From Polynucleobacter sp. HIN7 (GTDB lineage: Bacteria > Pseudomonadota > Gammaproteobacteria > Burkholderiales > Burkholderiaceae), in contig NZ_AP028138.1 of assembly GCF_030297595.1 (NCBI RefSeq), positions 124,001 to 188,000 of the forward strand: a stretch of DNA of 64,000 bases, written 5' to 3'. How positions within the stretch are numbered: position 1 is the stretch's first letter; each line of letters opens with the position of its first letter. The notes beneath the pieces are model-generated. The model was given only the letters and a program-made list of their open reading frames with translations, had not been told where the DNA came from and ran no database searches. A program made the translations under genes and the position numbers. Below, piece by piece: positions 49,419 through 58,028 of this stretch.

Positions 49419-50716
49419 GGCGCCGATAGACTTGGCTCTTCGGGCGACGGTTTGTGTAGTTTCACCGTCTTAATCCCTTGATCATCAAATTGAATTATTT
49501 CCATCACCACCCCCCCAACCTTGACACTGAGGTCATGATCCGGAATTTCTTCAAGCTCTTCCAGAATGAGTCCATTGAGTGTTCGGGGCCCATCGACGGG
49601 GAGCTGTAATCCTAATAAACGATTGAGGTCGCGCAAATTTGCGCTTCCATTGGCTAAATAAGAGCCATCATCAGACCATTCGTCTTGGGAAACCACTCCC
49701 GGAAAGGAGGTCGTGAACTCGCCGATGAGCTCCTCCACAATATCTTCAAATGTTAATAAGCCCTGAACACTGCCGTATTCATCCACCACCAGACTCAAGC
49801 GCTGCCGATTTTCTTGAAAAAACTGCATCTGTTGCATGACTGGGGTACCCTCGGGAATGAAGTAGGGTTCGCTTAAGAGTTCTCGAAAGTCGCTGTGGCT
49901 TAGCTCGTCGTTACCGAGTAAAGAAAGCGCTTTTTTAACCGAAAGGATACCGATAATTTTTTCGGGATCCCCCTCGCATACGGGTAATTTGTTGTGGTAA
50001 CAGGTTTCCAGTTGTCCAATGACCTCGTCGATGGGTCGCGATAAATCCAATATCTCCATCTTGGCTCGGGGTGTCATTACATCATCGACCGAGATATTTT
50101 CAAGATTAAATAGATTGAGCAAGATACTGCGATGCTGATTTGAAATAAAGTGACTTGATTCCAGAACAAGACTTCTGAGTTCTTCAGTACTCATCGTTTG
50201 CAATGCTGCCTCTTTTCGGTTTAAACCCATGAGGCCCATTAACCCTGAAACAAAAGAGTTCACAACCCATAGCAGGGGTTTCAATAAGATTGTCAGAGGG
50301 TAAATTACCCAACCAATATTGGCCGATATCTTTTCTGCAAATGCGGCACCAATGACCTTGGGAGTAATTTCACTAAAGATGATGATTAAAAACGCGACGG
50401 TTAGAGTAGCGATTGAAATCACTAGTCCATTAGTGCCAAATAAATGCAGCGCAATACCAGTGACCAAAATTGGCAAAATGGTATTGATTAGATTGTTGAC
50501 AATCAACAAAACAGACAAGAGGGTATCAATGCGCTTCAGTAGTTTTTGGGTTAAAGCAGCGCCAGCATGACCACTGTTTGCCATCGCGCGTAAGCGATGC
50601 CGGTTGCTTGCCACCATACTGGTCTCAGCCATCGAGAAAAATCCAGAGAGGGCGAGCAAAAAGACAACCAGCGCAGCTTGTGCCCAAAGGGGCCAAGAAT
50701 CAAAAAACGAATCCAT
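49415..50716 (-). CDS. CNNM/CorC-type membrane protein with CBS domains
   Basis: A 433-residue protein of the HlyC/CorC (UPF0053) family. Four hydrophobic segments of the DUF21/CNNM domain occupy about 10-150 (L-V-V-F-L-L-A-L-S-G-F-F-S first). A CBS pair follows, with the M-T-P-R-A-K motif near 216, and then a C-terminal CorC_HlyC domain near 350-425. Relatives are involved in Mg2+/Co2+ efflux; older 'hemolysin' names are misleading. It heads the operon into pilB. Its stop overlaps the pilB TTG start. Confidence 0.88.
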   Translation of the reverse strand: MDSFFDSWPLWAQAALVVFLLALSGFFSMAETSMVASNRHRLRAMANSGHAGAALTQKLLKRIDTLLSVLLIVNNLINTILPILVTGIALHLFGTNGLVISIATLTVAFLIIIFSEITPKVIGAAFAEKISANIGWVIYPLTILLKPLLWVVNSFVSGLMGLMGLNRKEAALQTMSTEELRSLVLESSHFISNQHRSILLNLFNLENISVDDVMTPRAKMEILDLSRPIDEVIGQLETCYHNKLPVCEGDPEKIIGILSVKKALSLLGNDELSHSDFRELLSEPYFIPEGTPVMQQMQFFQENRQRLSLVVDEYGSVQGLLTFEDIVEELIGEFTTSFPGVVSQDEWSDDGSYLANGSANLRDLNRLLGLQLPVDGPRTLNGLILEELEEIPDHDLSVKVGGVVMEIIQFDDQGIKTVKLHKPSPEEPSLSAP

Positions 50717-50813
50717 CTACACTTTCAAGAAAAGCACAGATAAGCAATATAGCAAATACTGAATATTTAGACTATCAAGTTCAATTGATTTTGATGTCAG
50801 AAAGGACCTTTTC

Positions 50814-51320
50814 TTGGTAAAGTCAAGCTTGACAGGGCATGTTCAGCACTGCGTGATGCGTGCCCCATTTGGCGGATTGCGAATTCGTACCGAAATCGTT
50901 GATTCATCCCTAATGATTAGCTACGTTCAATACCTCAGTCATTTAGACAAAGTTAGTCGACCCCTCAATGAGTTAGCAAGAGATGCCAAAGAGCAAATAG
51001 AGGCTTATTTCGACGATCCTTATTTTCTCTTTGATTTGCCAATCAAAACTCAGGGCAGCGTTTTTCAACAACGTGTTTGGTCCGCCATCCAATCTATTCC
51101 GAATGGACAAACTATGACTTATGGCGAACTCGCCACTCAGGTTAAATCAGGCCCTAGAGCAGTTGGTGGCGCTTGCGCCGCGAATTACTATCCGCTAATT
51201 ATTCCCTGCCATCGCGTCCTATCAAAAGCAGGTATTGGTGGGTTTGTGGGTGAGGCTAACGGACCCTATTTAAGAATTAAAGAATGGCTATTAGGCCATG
51301 AAAATGCCATCAGGGATTAA
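50814..51320 (+). CDS. ogt: Methylated-DNA--protein-cysteine methyltransferase (Ogt/MGMT type)
   Basis: Repairs O6-alkylguanine by irreversible alkyl transfer to its own cysteine. The 168 residues contain the active-site motif P131-C132-H-R-V and the helix-turn-helix region around G-P-R-A-V-G-G-A. The start is TTG at 50814, supported by AGGA 7 nt upstream (50803-50806); the first ATG at codon 15 would remove part of the N-terminal strand. Its stop TAA shares the palindrome TTAA with the stop of the convergent synthase gene. Confidence 0.92.
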   Translation: MVKSSLTGHVQHCVMRAPFGGLRIRTEIVDSSLMISYVQYLSHLDKVSRPLNELARDAKEQIEAYFDDPYFLFDLPIKTQGSVFQQRVWSAIQSIPNGQTMTYGELATQVKSGPRAVGGACAANYYPLIIPCHRVLSKAGIGGFVGEANGPYLRIKEWLLGHENAIRD

Positions 51321-52267
51321 GCCTTTAGGGACCTAGCTTGGATTCTGAAAAAGATGTCCATCAGCCAGTCACTGTGAACGGCAAGTTTGGTAAAGACATA
51401 AAAGCGACTCACTTGCGACCGAGTTAATTTTGCTTCGATTGATATATGGCCGTGATGACGCAGTGCAATTTGTTTAAGGGTTAGCACAGCTAGGCCAAAG
51501 GCAAGAAAGCAAAAGCGCCGAATTCCGAGCTCTGACTTTGGAATGCAATGAATGTAATGAAGAGCATCTTCAAGTTTTTGGTGAGCGATCACCAATAAAT
51601 CCGTCTCACTGATCCCAATTGGCTTCCATGAAACACCGCGCGCTCGGTCTTCTGGAGAGTCTTTGAGAATATTGGTCATTTGCAGGGCTTGACCAAACGA
51701 AATTGCTAAGTGCTCGTTTTGTGAAATCGCTTTTGCAAAAGCTGGCGAATGTAAGGCAAATACGGTGGTTAGCATTTCACCAACGACCCCAGCAACCACA
51801 TAACAATACTTTTCAAACTCAGATAAGCTCTCCAAGCCGCGAGGATTTTGACGGGTATGAAAATAGCTCATTCCATCTGACATGATTTGAATACAATGAG
51901 CAACCGCTTGGCGTTGTTGTATGTCGCAACTATCGAGTACCCGTAATACCCGAGGAATATTTTGAATTAGATCTTTTTCATCTAGATTGCTATGCTCTGC
52001 TAGAGCGATTGCGCATTGATCGGTAAATTGTTTAGGATTTTGTTCGCCCAGAACCGTTTTAACAAAACTGGCTGACAAATCTTGTTTGGTCATTGCATCC
52101 ATGCAGGATGCATCTTCAATTGTATCGACAATGCGACAGAGTAAATAGGTATTACCAACCACCTTTTCTAGATTTGGGGGTAATAACGGAATGGTCAGCG
52201 CAAACGTTCTAGATACTGATTCAAGAATCGAGCGTTGGTAAAGTTCATCAGCAGATAAAGCGGACAT
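51317..52267 (-). CDS. Squalene/phytoene synthase family protein
   Basis: A 316-residue head-to-head prenyl synthase. The substrate motif D48-T-I-E-D52 and a second acidic motif N-I-L-K-D-S-P-E-D near 200 would bind the two prenyl diphosphates through Mg2+. The S-V-S-R-T-F-A-L-T-I-P start and Y-C-Y-V-V-A-G-V-V-G-E segment resemble bacterial squalene synthases more than phytoene synthases, as far as I can judge. No hopene cyclase, hpn gene or carotenoid desaturase is nearby, so its product and use are open. Confidence 0.82.
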   Translation of the reverse strand: MSALSADELYQRSILESVSRTFALTIPLLPPNLEKVVGNTYLLCRIVDTIEDASCMDAMTKQDLSASFVKTVLGEQNPKQFTDQCAIALAEHSNLDEKDLIQNIPRVLRVLDSCDIQQRQAVAHCIQIMSDGMSYFHTRQNPRGLESLSEFEKYCYVVAGVVGEMLTTVFALHSPAFAKAISQNEHLAISFGQALQMTNILKDSPEDRARGVSWKPIGISETDLLVIAHQKLEDALHYIHCIPKSELGIRRFCFLAFGLAVLTLKQIALRHHGHISIEAKLTRSQVSRFYVFTKLAVHSDWLMDIFFRIQARSLKA

Positions 52268-52299
52268 GCGGGGTTTGGCTTTCGAATGGAAGTCGGTAA

Positions 52300-53739
52300 T
52301 TAATGCTGAGCTTTATTTAGTTGATTTGTAGCGCTCGCTGGCGAACGTGGGGCAATTGAACTTCCTAGAATCATGCCAATCAGACTGGCTAGTAGGCCGA
52401 TTAACTGGGGCTCAACCGGCTCCTCAATACCCATGATTTCCAGTAAGAGCCACATGCTCAAGCCAAAGGTAATCGCAAGCAAGGCACCGAGATCACTCGC
52501 TTTCTTCCAGAATAGGCCAGCAACCAGTGGTACAAATGCGCCCGCTAGCGTAATACGGTAAGCATTTTCAACCATGGTGTGGATTTTGGCCTCAGTCGCA
52601 ATCGCGTAAAAGGTCACAATGCTCGCAAATACAAATACGGTCAAGCGCGTTGCCCAAAGGAATTGCTTATCCGTCATGTGATGATAAAAACCCTTAAGGA
52701 TATTTTCTGTAAAGGTCACTGATGGTGCAAGTAAGGTTCCAGACGCGGTACTCATGATGACCGAGATCAGCGCCCCAAAGAAAACCACCTGCATAAAAAA
52801 AGGCATATGGCTGAGGATCAGCGTGGGTAAGATCATTTGAGAGTCGCTCGCTAGAAATTTCTCGACCATTTGTGGATCGATGATATTGGCGGTGTAAGCC
52901 AAGAAAAGTGGCACACTAGCAAAAAAGAAATAGGCCACACCGCCTAAGGTAGTAGCCCATACTGCGATTGACTCATTTTTGGCTGCATTGACTCGTTGAA
53001 AAACGTCTTGTTGTGGAATGGAGCCTAGTGCAATAGTTAGCAATGCCGCAATCCAGCCAAGCATATCGATTGGGTCCAGTGTCGGCAAGAAATTAAATTT
53101 ACCCTCTGCGCTAGCCTTGGCAATCACAGTAGCAACTCCACCAGCTTGATCAGCAGCATTACTGGCAACCAATAAAAGCCCGATCACAATCACAATCATT
53201 TGAACAAAGGTTGTGAGTGCCACTGACCACATCCCACCAAACAAGGTATAGACCAAAACAACGCCAGCACCAATGAGCATGCCATCGCTGATTGAAATTA
53301 AATCGTTCGACAAAACATTAAAGGTTAGCCCTAAGGCCGAAATTTGAGCGGATACCCAGCCAAGATAGGAAACGATGATGCAAATGGAGATTAGCAACTC
53401 GGTCTGGCGGTTGTAGCGAAATCGAAAATAGTCGCCAAGGGTGATGAGATTTAGTCGATACAAGGGTTTTGCAAAGACCAGTCCGAACAGAATTAAGCAG
53501 AGCGAGGCCCCAAGAGGGTCGGAAATAAGTCCTCGAAATCCCTCTTCTAAAAAAGTTGCCGAAATGCCAAGAACGGTCTCGGCGCCAAACCAAGTAGCAA
53601 AGACCATCGCCAGAACAAAAGCCATGGGTAAATTTCGGCCAGCTGTGATGTAGTCTCTGGCATTGTGAACTTTGGTGGCGGCGTACAAACCAATCGCAAT
53701 TGAAATGCCGAGATAAGCAATTACGAACCAAAGCAGCAT
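52300..53739 (-). CDS. Sodium:solute symporter (SSS family)
   Basis: A polytopic transporter of 479 residues with about 13 membrane spans. I place the start at the ATG at 53739, because GAGGA sits 7 nt before it; a TTG at 53760 would add seven polar residues. The SSS signature region is seen in G-R-N-L-P-M-A-F-V-L-A near 35 and in the long G-W-V-S-A-Q-I-S-A-L-G segment. The substrate is unknown. The gene is isolated, with 371 nt of non-coding DNA upstream and the synthase gene about 30 nt downstream. Confidence 0.88.
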   Translation of the reverse strand: MLLWFVIAYLGISIAIGLYAATKVHNARDYITAGRNLPMAFVLAMVFATWFGAETVLGISATFLEEGFRGLISDPLGASLCLILFGLVFAKPLYRLNLITLGDYFRFRYNRQTELLISICIIVSYLGWVSAQISALGLTFNVLSNDLISISDGMLIGAGVVLVYTLFGGMWSVALTTFVQMIVIVIGLLLVASNAADQAGGVATVIAKASAEGKFNFLPTLDPIDMLGWIAALLTIALGSIPQQDVFQRVNAAKNESIAVWATTLGGVAYFFFASVPLFLAYTANIIDPQMVEKFLASDSQMILPTLILSHMPFFMQVVFFGALISVIMSTASGTLLAPSVTFTENILKGFYHHMTDKQFLWATRLTVFVFASIVTFYAIATEAKIHTMVENAYRITLAGAFVPLVAGLFWKKASDLGALLAITFGLSMWLLLEIMGIEEPVEPQLIGLLASLIGMILGSSIAPRSPASATNQLNKAQH

Positions 53740-54110
53740 CGCACCGTCCTCTTTCGACAAAATAGATTGATCATTGGATGGTCTTTAGACCACCCCATTA
53801 GGGCCTATTCACTAGCAAGCCCTGATTATAGGTGGGGATTATCTCGCCTTCCTGAATCAGGAAAATACGGCCTAAGGTATTGAAACCTATCAAGATCTGC
53901 GCTTATTTAAAGATCAAATTTGATTGGCGATTCATTAAAAGTACCAGTGGCGTCTAAGTCTTATAAAAGAGTTGATCTTTTTTGAGGATGGTCGCTACAA
54001 AGTGAGTGGTATTTTTGGATGAATTTGGCAAGAGGAGCATTAAAGGAAATCCTAATAGCCCTAAAAAATATCGTACTATTACCAATCATCATATTTAAAT
54101 TGGAGTGTTC
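53740..54110. other. Long intergenic region with dyads and a possible micro-ORF
   Basis: This is the only gap above 300 nt. Visible in it are a 12-nt palindrome ATCAAATTTGAT (53913-53924), CCTGATT/AATCAGG inverted repeats (53821-53827, 53855-53861), and a short dyad TGGTC-TTTA-GACCA near 53779-53792. A perfect minus-strand TATAAT (53825-53830) has no good -35 box. A 31-codon frame next to panE is listed separately. I see no tRNA, terminator or recognisable ncRNA. Confidence 0.5.
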
Positions 54111-54114
54111 ATGA
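54019..54114 (+). CDS. Possible 31-residue hydrophobic leader peptide
   Basis: An ATG at 54019 opens 31 codons ending in a TGA that overlaps the ATG of the next gene (ATGA), the same coupling geometry used between real genes in this window. The peptide begins M-N-L-A-R-G-A-L-K-E and continues with a hydrophobic stretch I-V-L-L-P-I-I-I-F. There is no clear Shine-Dalgarno sequence, so chance remains likely. Confidence 0.25.
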   Translation: MNLARGALKEILIALKNIVLLPIIIFKLECS

Positions 54115-55130
54115 AAATCTGTGTCATTGGTGGTGGCGGCGCAATTGGCGGCTATTTAGCAGTCATGTTGGCAAATTCTGGTAACGACGTAACGGTGATG
54201 GCGCGTGGCGCCACTTTGCGAGCGATTGAAGAACGAGGACTTGCCTTAATTACCGATGAGCATCCTGAACCAATCATTGCGAAGGTAAAGGCCGTTGAAA
54301 ATCTACGTGGTTTACCAAAACAGGATGTCATTATTTTGGCAGTGAAAGCCCATCAAGTGGAACCAGTGATTGATGATCTAGTATCTGTTCTAGGGCCCGA
54401 CACTATATTAATTCCAATGCAAAACGGAATTCCATGGTGGTATTTTCAGAAACTCAGTAGCAAGTATAAGGATCATCCCGTCGATACCGTTGATCCAGGC
54501 GGTGTTGTCATGCGGGCGATTAATCCCGACAATATTATTGGTTGCGTTGTATATCCTGCGACTATTACACAAGGTCCTGGTGTTATTCGACATGTCGAGG
54601 GTGTGCGTTTCCCGCTCGGCGAGTTGGATGGCCAGTCCACGGAACGTATTCAGAAAATTTCAGATGTGATGGGGGCTGCAGGGTTTAAATCACCCATCTT
54701 GGATGATATTCGTGCTGAAATTTGGTTAAAGCTTTGGGGTAACCTCACATTCAATCCAATTAGCGCTTTAACTCACGGTACTTTGGAAGGCATTTGCCGT
54801 TTCCCTCTGACGAAAGAGCTAGCGCGCAATATGATGGCCGAAGCGCAAGCGATTGCTGAAAAGCTTGGCGTTACGTTCCGTGTCGATATTGAGCGACGTA
54901 TCGCTGGTGCTGAAAAAGTCGGCAAACACAAAACTTCGATGTTGCAAGATTTGGAGGCTGGTCGTTCATTGGAAATCGACGCTTTGTTGGGCTCCGTAAT
55001 TGAGTTAGGTGAGATTACAGGAACCCCGACACCCTGCTTGAATACCGTTTATGCTCTGACGAAGTATCTAGATCAAAACGTGCAGGATGCCAAGGGAAAT
55101 CTTGTATTACCAGTAGCCGCTGGATATTAA
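54111..55130 (+). CDS. Ketopantoate reductase family protein (ApbA/PanE)
   Basis: An NAD(P)H-dependent dehydrogenase of 339 residues starting at the ATG at 54111, with GGAG at 54102-54105. The dinucleotide fold motif is G7-G-G-G-A-I-G-G near the N-terminus. K-L-W-G-N-L-T-F-N-P near 206 holds the catalytic Lys and Asn, and the C-terminal ApbA_C domain ends with E-I-D-A-L-L-G-S-V. It could be PanE of pantothenate synthesis. Its setting beside a hydrolase and a transporter, and a length some 35 residues above E. coli PanE, also fit another 2-oxoacid reductase of this family. Confidence 0.82.
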   Translation: MKICVIGGGGAIGGYLAVMLANSGNDVTVMARGATLRAIEERGLALITDEHPEPIIAKVKAVENLRGLPKQDVIILAVKAHQVEPVIDDLVSVLGPDTILIPMQNGIPWWYFQKLSSKYKDHPVDTVDPGGVVMRAINPDNIIGCVVYPATITQGPGVIRHVEGVRFPLGELDGQSTERIQKISDVMGAAGFKSPILDDIRAEIWLKLWGNLTFNPISALTHGTLEGICRFPLTKELARNMMAEAQAIAEKLGVTFRVDIERRIAGAEKVGKHKTSMLQDLEAGRSLEIDALLGSVIELGEITGTPTPCLNTVYALTKYLDQNVQDAKGNLVLPVAAGY

Positions 55131-55898
55131 TTATTCAAAGCGATTATCAAGGCGCCCAACGCCATCGATCACGATACTGACCTGACTGCCTGGCTTCATG
55201 GAGCCGACGCCTACGGAGGTTCCACAGGCAATCACGTCGCCTGGCATGAGGGTCATGTCTTGTGAAATAAGGCTGACCAATTGAGCGGGTGTAAAAACGA
55301 TATCGCTCATTGGATAGTTCTGACGTTCTTGATCGTTAAGGATTGTTTTAATCGATAAGCCCATTGGATCCACATCGGTTGTGATGGTCGGTCCAAATAC
55401 GCCAAAAGTATCAAAGCTCTTTGAGCGGCTCCATTGTGCGTAACCAGGGTTGCGATTCAAAATCTCGATGGCGGTGACATCATTGACACAGGTATAGCCA
55501 AAAATAAATTGAGCGGCATCGGCAACGCTCACCCCATGGCATTTTGTCCCAATCACAATCCCAAGTTCACCTTCATAAATAACCTTTCCTGCATAGGATT
55601 TCGGCACTTGGATGGTTTGTCCCGCCGCTAGAAAGGAATTACTTGCTTTTAAGAAATACAAAGGCTCATCCGGAACGGTGTGCTCAAGCTTCGTTACCAA
55701 GGCATGAAAGTTATCCACTAGGGCAATGAATTTACTTGGAACGCAGGGTATCTCAAGCGTGACATCCGCAATCTTGAGGAATTCACCAGTTGCTTTGGGG
55801 TTAGCAAATAAATCGCCGACATAAACAGCAATTTGATCGCCTTGTAACTGTCCAAATCCAACATTGCCTTGATGCGTGTAGCGTAACCACTGTGCCAT
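55131..55898 (-). CDS. Fumarylacetoacetate hydrolase family protein
   Basis: A 255-residue FAH-fold enzyme. The likely metal ligands are the two glutamates of I-Y-E-G-E-L-G near 109-115 and the Asp of C-V-N-D-V-T. A late G-D-V-I-A-C-G-T-S-V-G motif is also conserved. Members hydrolyse acylpyruvates, decarboxylate oxaloacetate or hydrate 2-oxo-dienoates; the substrate here is not known. The Shine-Dalgarno AAGGAG lies about 8 nt upstream. Its stop abuts the convergent PanE-like stop in TAATTA. Confidence 0.85.
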   Translation of the reverse strand: MAQWLRYTHQGNVGFGQLQGDQIAVYVGDLFANPKATGEFLKIADVTLEIPCVPSKFIALVDNFHALVTKLEHTVPDEPLYFLKASNSFLAAGQTIQVPKSYAGKVIYEGELGIVIGTKCHGVSVADAAQFIFGYTCVNDVTAIEILNRNPGYAQWSRSKSFDTFGVFGPTITTDVDPMGLSIKTILNDQERQNYPMSDIVFTPAQLVSLISQDMTLMPGDVIACGTSVGVGSMKPGSQVSIVIDGVGRLDNRFE

Positions 55899-55963
55899 AG
55901 TACCGTTCTCCTTTGTATATGATTACCATGATCTTATCAATTACCACCGAGTCACTCTAAAAA

Positions 55964-56890
55964 ATGCCAGAACTGTTATTTGCACCTGAGTTCGACAGCG
56001 CAATTCCATATATTCAACGTACACGCTCGTACTATCTGGCACTTGGTTATGACAATCCCTATGTTTGGGCGCATTACAGCAATGTGCCATTTACCCCCTT
56101 AAAAAAGTCATTAAAAGCCTCGACATTGGCTTTAATTACAACCGCAGTTCCGTATGATCCTTCAAAGGGAGATCAGGGGCCTGGTGCTCCATACAACGCA
56201 CAGGCAAAGTTTTATGAGCCCTATGCAATGCCAAGCACAGTCAACCCTGATTTACGGATTGCGCATGTGGGTATAGATCGAAAGCATGCGAATTTATCCG
56301 AGATGGCCTGCTGGTTTCCGTTGAATGCCGCTAGACAAGCAGTGGCTGAGCAACGAATTGGAAACTTAGCAGATCGATTCTATGGCCTGCCGACTAACCG
56401 AAGTCAACGTCACACTTTAGAAAGCGATGCACCCCGCATTCTGCAAATGTGCCAAGCCGATGGGGTGGACGTCGCTATCTTGGTTCCTAATTGCCCCATT
56501 TGTCATCAAAGTATTTCATTGTTAGCACGCTTTCTTGAGGAGGCAGGCATTCCAACGATCATTATTGGAGCTGCTAAAGATATTGTGGAGTTCTGTGGTG
56601 TCCCGCGCTTCGTGTTTAATGATTTTCCCTTGGGCAATGCAGCAGCAAGACCTCAAGACCCACAATCACAGCACATTATTTTTAATTTAGCCCTTGATTT
56701 ACTTGAGGTTGCTCCAGGACCGCGAATCACTGTGCAAAGTGCCTTGCGCTGGAGTGAGGATCCTCGTTGGAAATTAGACTACATGAATATTGAGCGTTTA
56801 ACAAAGCAGGAAATTGAATCATTGCGTTCTGAGGCCGAAGCAGCAAGGTTAGCGGCAAAAGAGATTCGGCAAAAGACAACTGGGCGATAG
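55964..56890 (+). CDS. GrdB-like protein with cysteine at the selenocysteine position
   Basis: A 308-residue protein that I place in the glycine/sarcosine/betaine/proline reductase selenoprotein B family. Evidence is V-P-F-T-P-L-K-K near 41, a central H-V-G-I-D-R and F-P-L region, and [11 protein letters not shown]177-P-I-C180 followed by E-E-A-G-I-P-T. In GrdB the Sec residue sits at the place of C177. The rest of the reductase (GrdA, GrdC/D, GrdE) is not in the window, so a true amino-acid reductase is unlikely. The tail (260-308) is Ala/Glu/Arg-rich and helical. It has no Shine-Dalgarno sequence; the stop TAG abuts tRNA-Pro. Confidence 0.7.
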   Translation: MPELLFAPEFDSAIPYIQRTRSYYLALGYDNPYVWAHYSNVPFTPLKKSLKASTLALITTAVPYDPSKGDQGPGAPYNAQAKFYEPYAMPSTVNPDLRIAHVGIDRKHANLSEMACWFPLNAARQAVAEQRIGNLADRFYGLPTNRSQRHTLESDAPRILQMCQADGVDVAILVPNCPICHQSISLLARFLEEAGIPTIIIGAAKDIVEFCGVPRFVFNDFPLGNAAARPQDPQSQHIIFNLALDLLEVAPGPRITVQSALRWSEDPRWKLDYMNIERLTKQEIESLRSEAEAARLAAKEIRQKTTGR

Positions 56891-56967
56891 TGGTCGGAAT
56901 GAGAGGATTCGAACCTCCGACCCCCTCGTCCCGAACGAGGTGCGCTACCAGACTGCGCTACATTCCG
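56891..56967 (-). tRNA. tRNA-Pro (anticodon CGG)
   Basis: A complete 77-nt cloverleaf with encoded CCA. The acceptor stem CGGAATG pairs with CATTCCG. The anticodon arm is CCTCG-TTCGGGA-CGAGG, giving anticodon CGG, which reads CCG codons. The T arm GGAGG-TTCGAAT-CCTC is standard. It lies 11 nt after the ispB stop on the same strand, so it is probably cut out of the ispB transcript. Its 3' end touches the stop codon of the convergent GrdB-like gene. Confidence 0.97.
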
Positions 56968-56978
56968 TATTGACTATT

Positions 56979-57983
56979 TTATCCCTGACGAATTAGCGAG
57001 TACTCGCATAAAGCGCGCAAGGATTCGCTGGCTGGATTTTGTGGGAAATCCTTAATCGTATTGAGGGCTAAATCAACCTCGCGCCTCGCAGCATCTTGGG
57101 TGTACTCTAAGGCGCCAGAGCTGTAGATGCCTTGCAGGATTTGATCAAACACATCATCTGGTAGCTCCTCGTTTTGTGAGATTGCTTCCCGAGCCAGTAG
57201 TTGTTGATCGGTGCTACCTTTTTCCATGAGATAAATCAGTGGGAGGGTTGGTTTACCTTCACGTAAATCATCGCCCACATTCTTACCCATTTCATTGGGA
57301 TCTGCGGTGTAGTCCAGTAGATCATCCATCAGCTGGAAGGCGGTGCCAATATGGCGCCCAAATGCGGCTGCGAGTTCGCGCTCGATATCGCTTGCTTGTG
57401 CAATTAGAGCGCCGAGTTCAGCCGATGCCTCAAATAATTTTGCGGTCTTATAACGAATCACCTGAAGATAGCTAGACTCATCGACCTCAGGGTCATTCAT
57501 ATTGAGAAGCTGTAAGACTTCACCTTCGGCAATTGTGTTGGTAGCGTCCGAGAGAATTTGCATCACTCGAATGTCATTGGGGGCGACCATCATTTGGAAA
57601 GCTCGCGAGTATAGGAAATCACCCACCAGCACACTCGCAGCATTTCCGAAGGCGGCGTTAGCGGTTTGTTTACCGCGGCGCATGGTGGATTCATCCACAA
57701 CGTCATCGTGGAGCAGGGTGGCGGTATGAATAAATTCAACCACCGCGGCTAGCTCCAAAGCATGGGGAATTTCCTTGCCGTTGGCTAGAGCTTTAGCAAT
57801 TAATAAGAGAAGAGCGGGGCGGACCCGCTTTCCCCCCGATTGAATGATGTAAGACGAGATTTGATCAATTAGAACCACTTCCGAGGCAAGTCGACGGCGA
57901 ATGACCTCGTCCAAAGCCTGTAAATCAGGGCTGATGGGGGCCAAAATTTGCCCTAAGTGATTGTTTTTGACAGTGTTATTCAT
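56979..57983 (-). CDS. ispB: Octaprenyl diphosphate synthase (polyprenyl synthetase)
   Basis: Makes the ubiquinone side chain from farnesyl diphosphate and IPP. The 334 residues contain the first aspartate-rich motif D93-D94-V-V-D97 and the second D220-D221-L-L-D224; G-G-K-R-V-R-P near 50-56 binds substrate diphosphate. The residues before the first motif favour a long product. Its start codon lies inside the promoter region of divergent rplU, and no clear Shine-Dalgarno sequence is present. Confidence 0.94.
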   Translation of the reverse strand: MNNTVKNNHLGQILAPISPDLQALDEVIRRRLASEVVLIDQISSYIIQSGGKRVRPALLLLIAKALANGKEIPHALELAAVVEFIHTATLLHDDVVDESTMRRGKQTANAAFGNAASVLVGDFLYSRAFQMMVAPNDIRVMQILSDATNTIAEGEVLQLLNMNDPEVDESSYLQVIRYKTAKLFEASAELGALIAQASDIERELAAAFGRHIGTAFQLMDDLLDYTADPNEMGKNVGDDLREGKPTLPLIYLMEKGSTDQQLLAREAISQNEELPDDVFDQILQGIYSSGALEYTQDAARREVDLALNTIKDFPQNPASESLRALCEYSLIRQG

Positions 57984-57995
57984 CCAAGATATAAT
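57967..57995 (+). promoter_or_regulatory. Consensus sigma70 promoter for rplU-rpmA
   Basis: A perfect TTGACA (57967-57972) and a perfect TATAAT (57990-57995) are separated by 17 nt. The -35 box and most of the spacer are inside the first codons of ispB on the other strand. Transcription should begin near 58002, leaving a leader of about 108 nt before the L21 start. Confidence 0.85.
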
Positions 57996-58028
57996 ACTTG
58001 GCTCAGCTCAAAGTAGCAGATTTTCTGT

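Noticed and set aside
50814-56967. Genomic island integrated at tRNA-Pro
   Set aside because: No integrase, no direct repeat of the tRNA 3' end was seen, and base composition looks like the surroundings.
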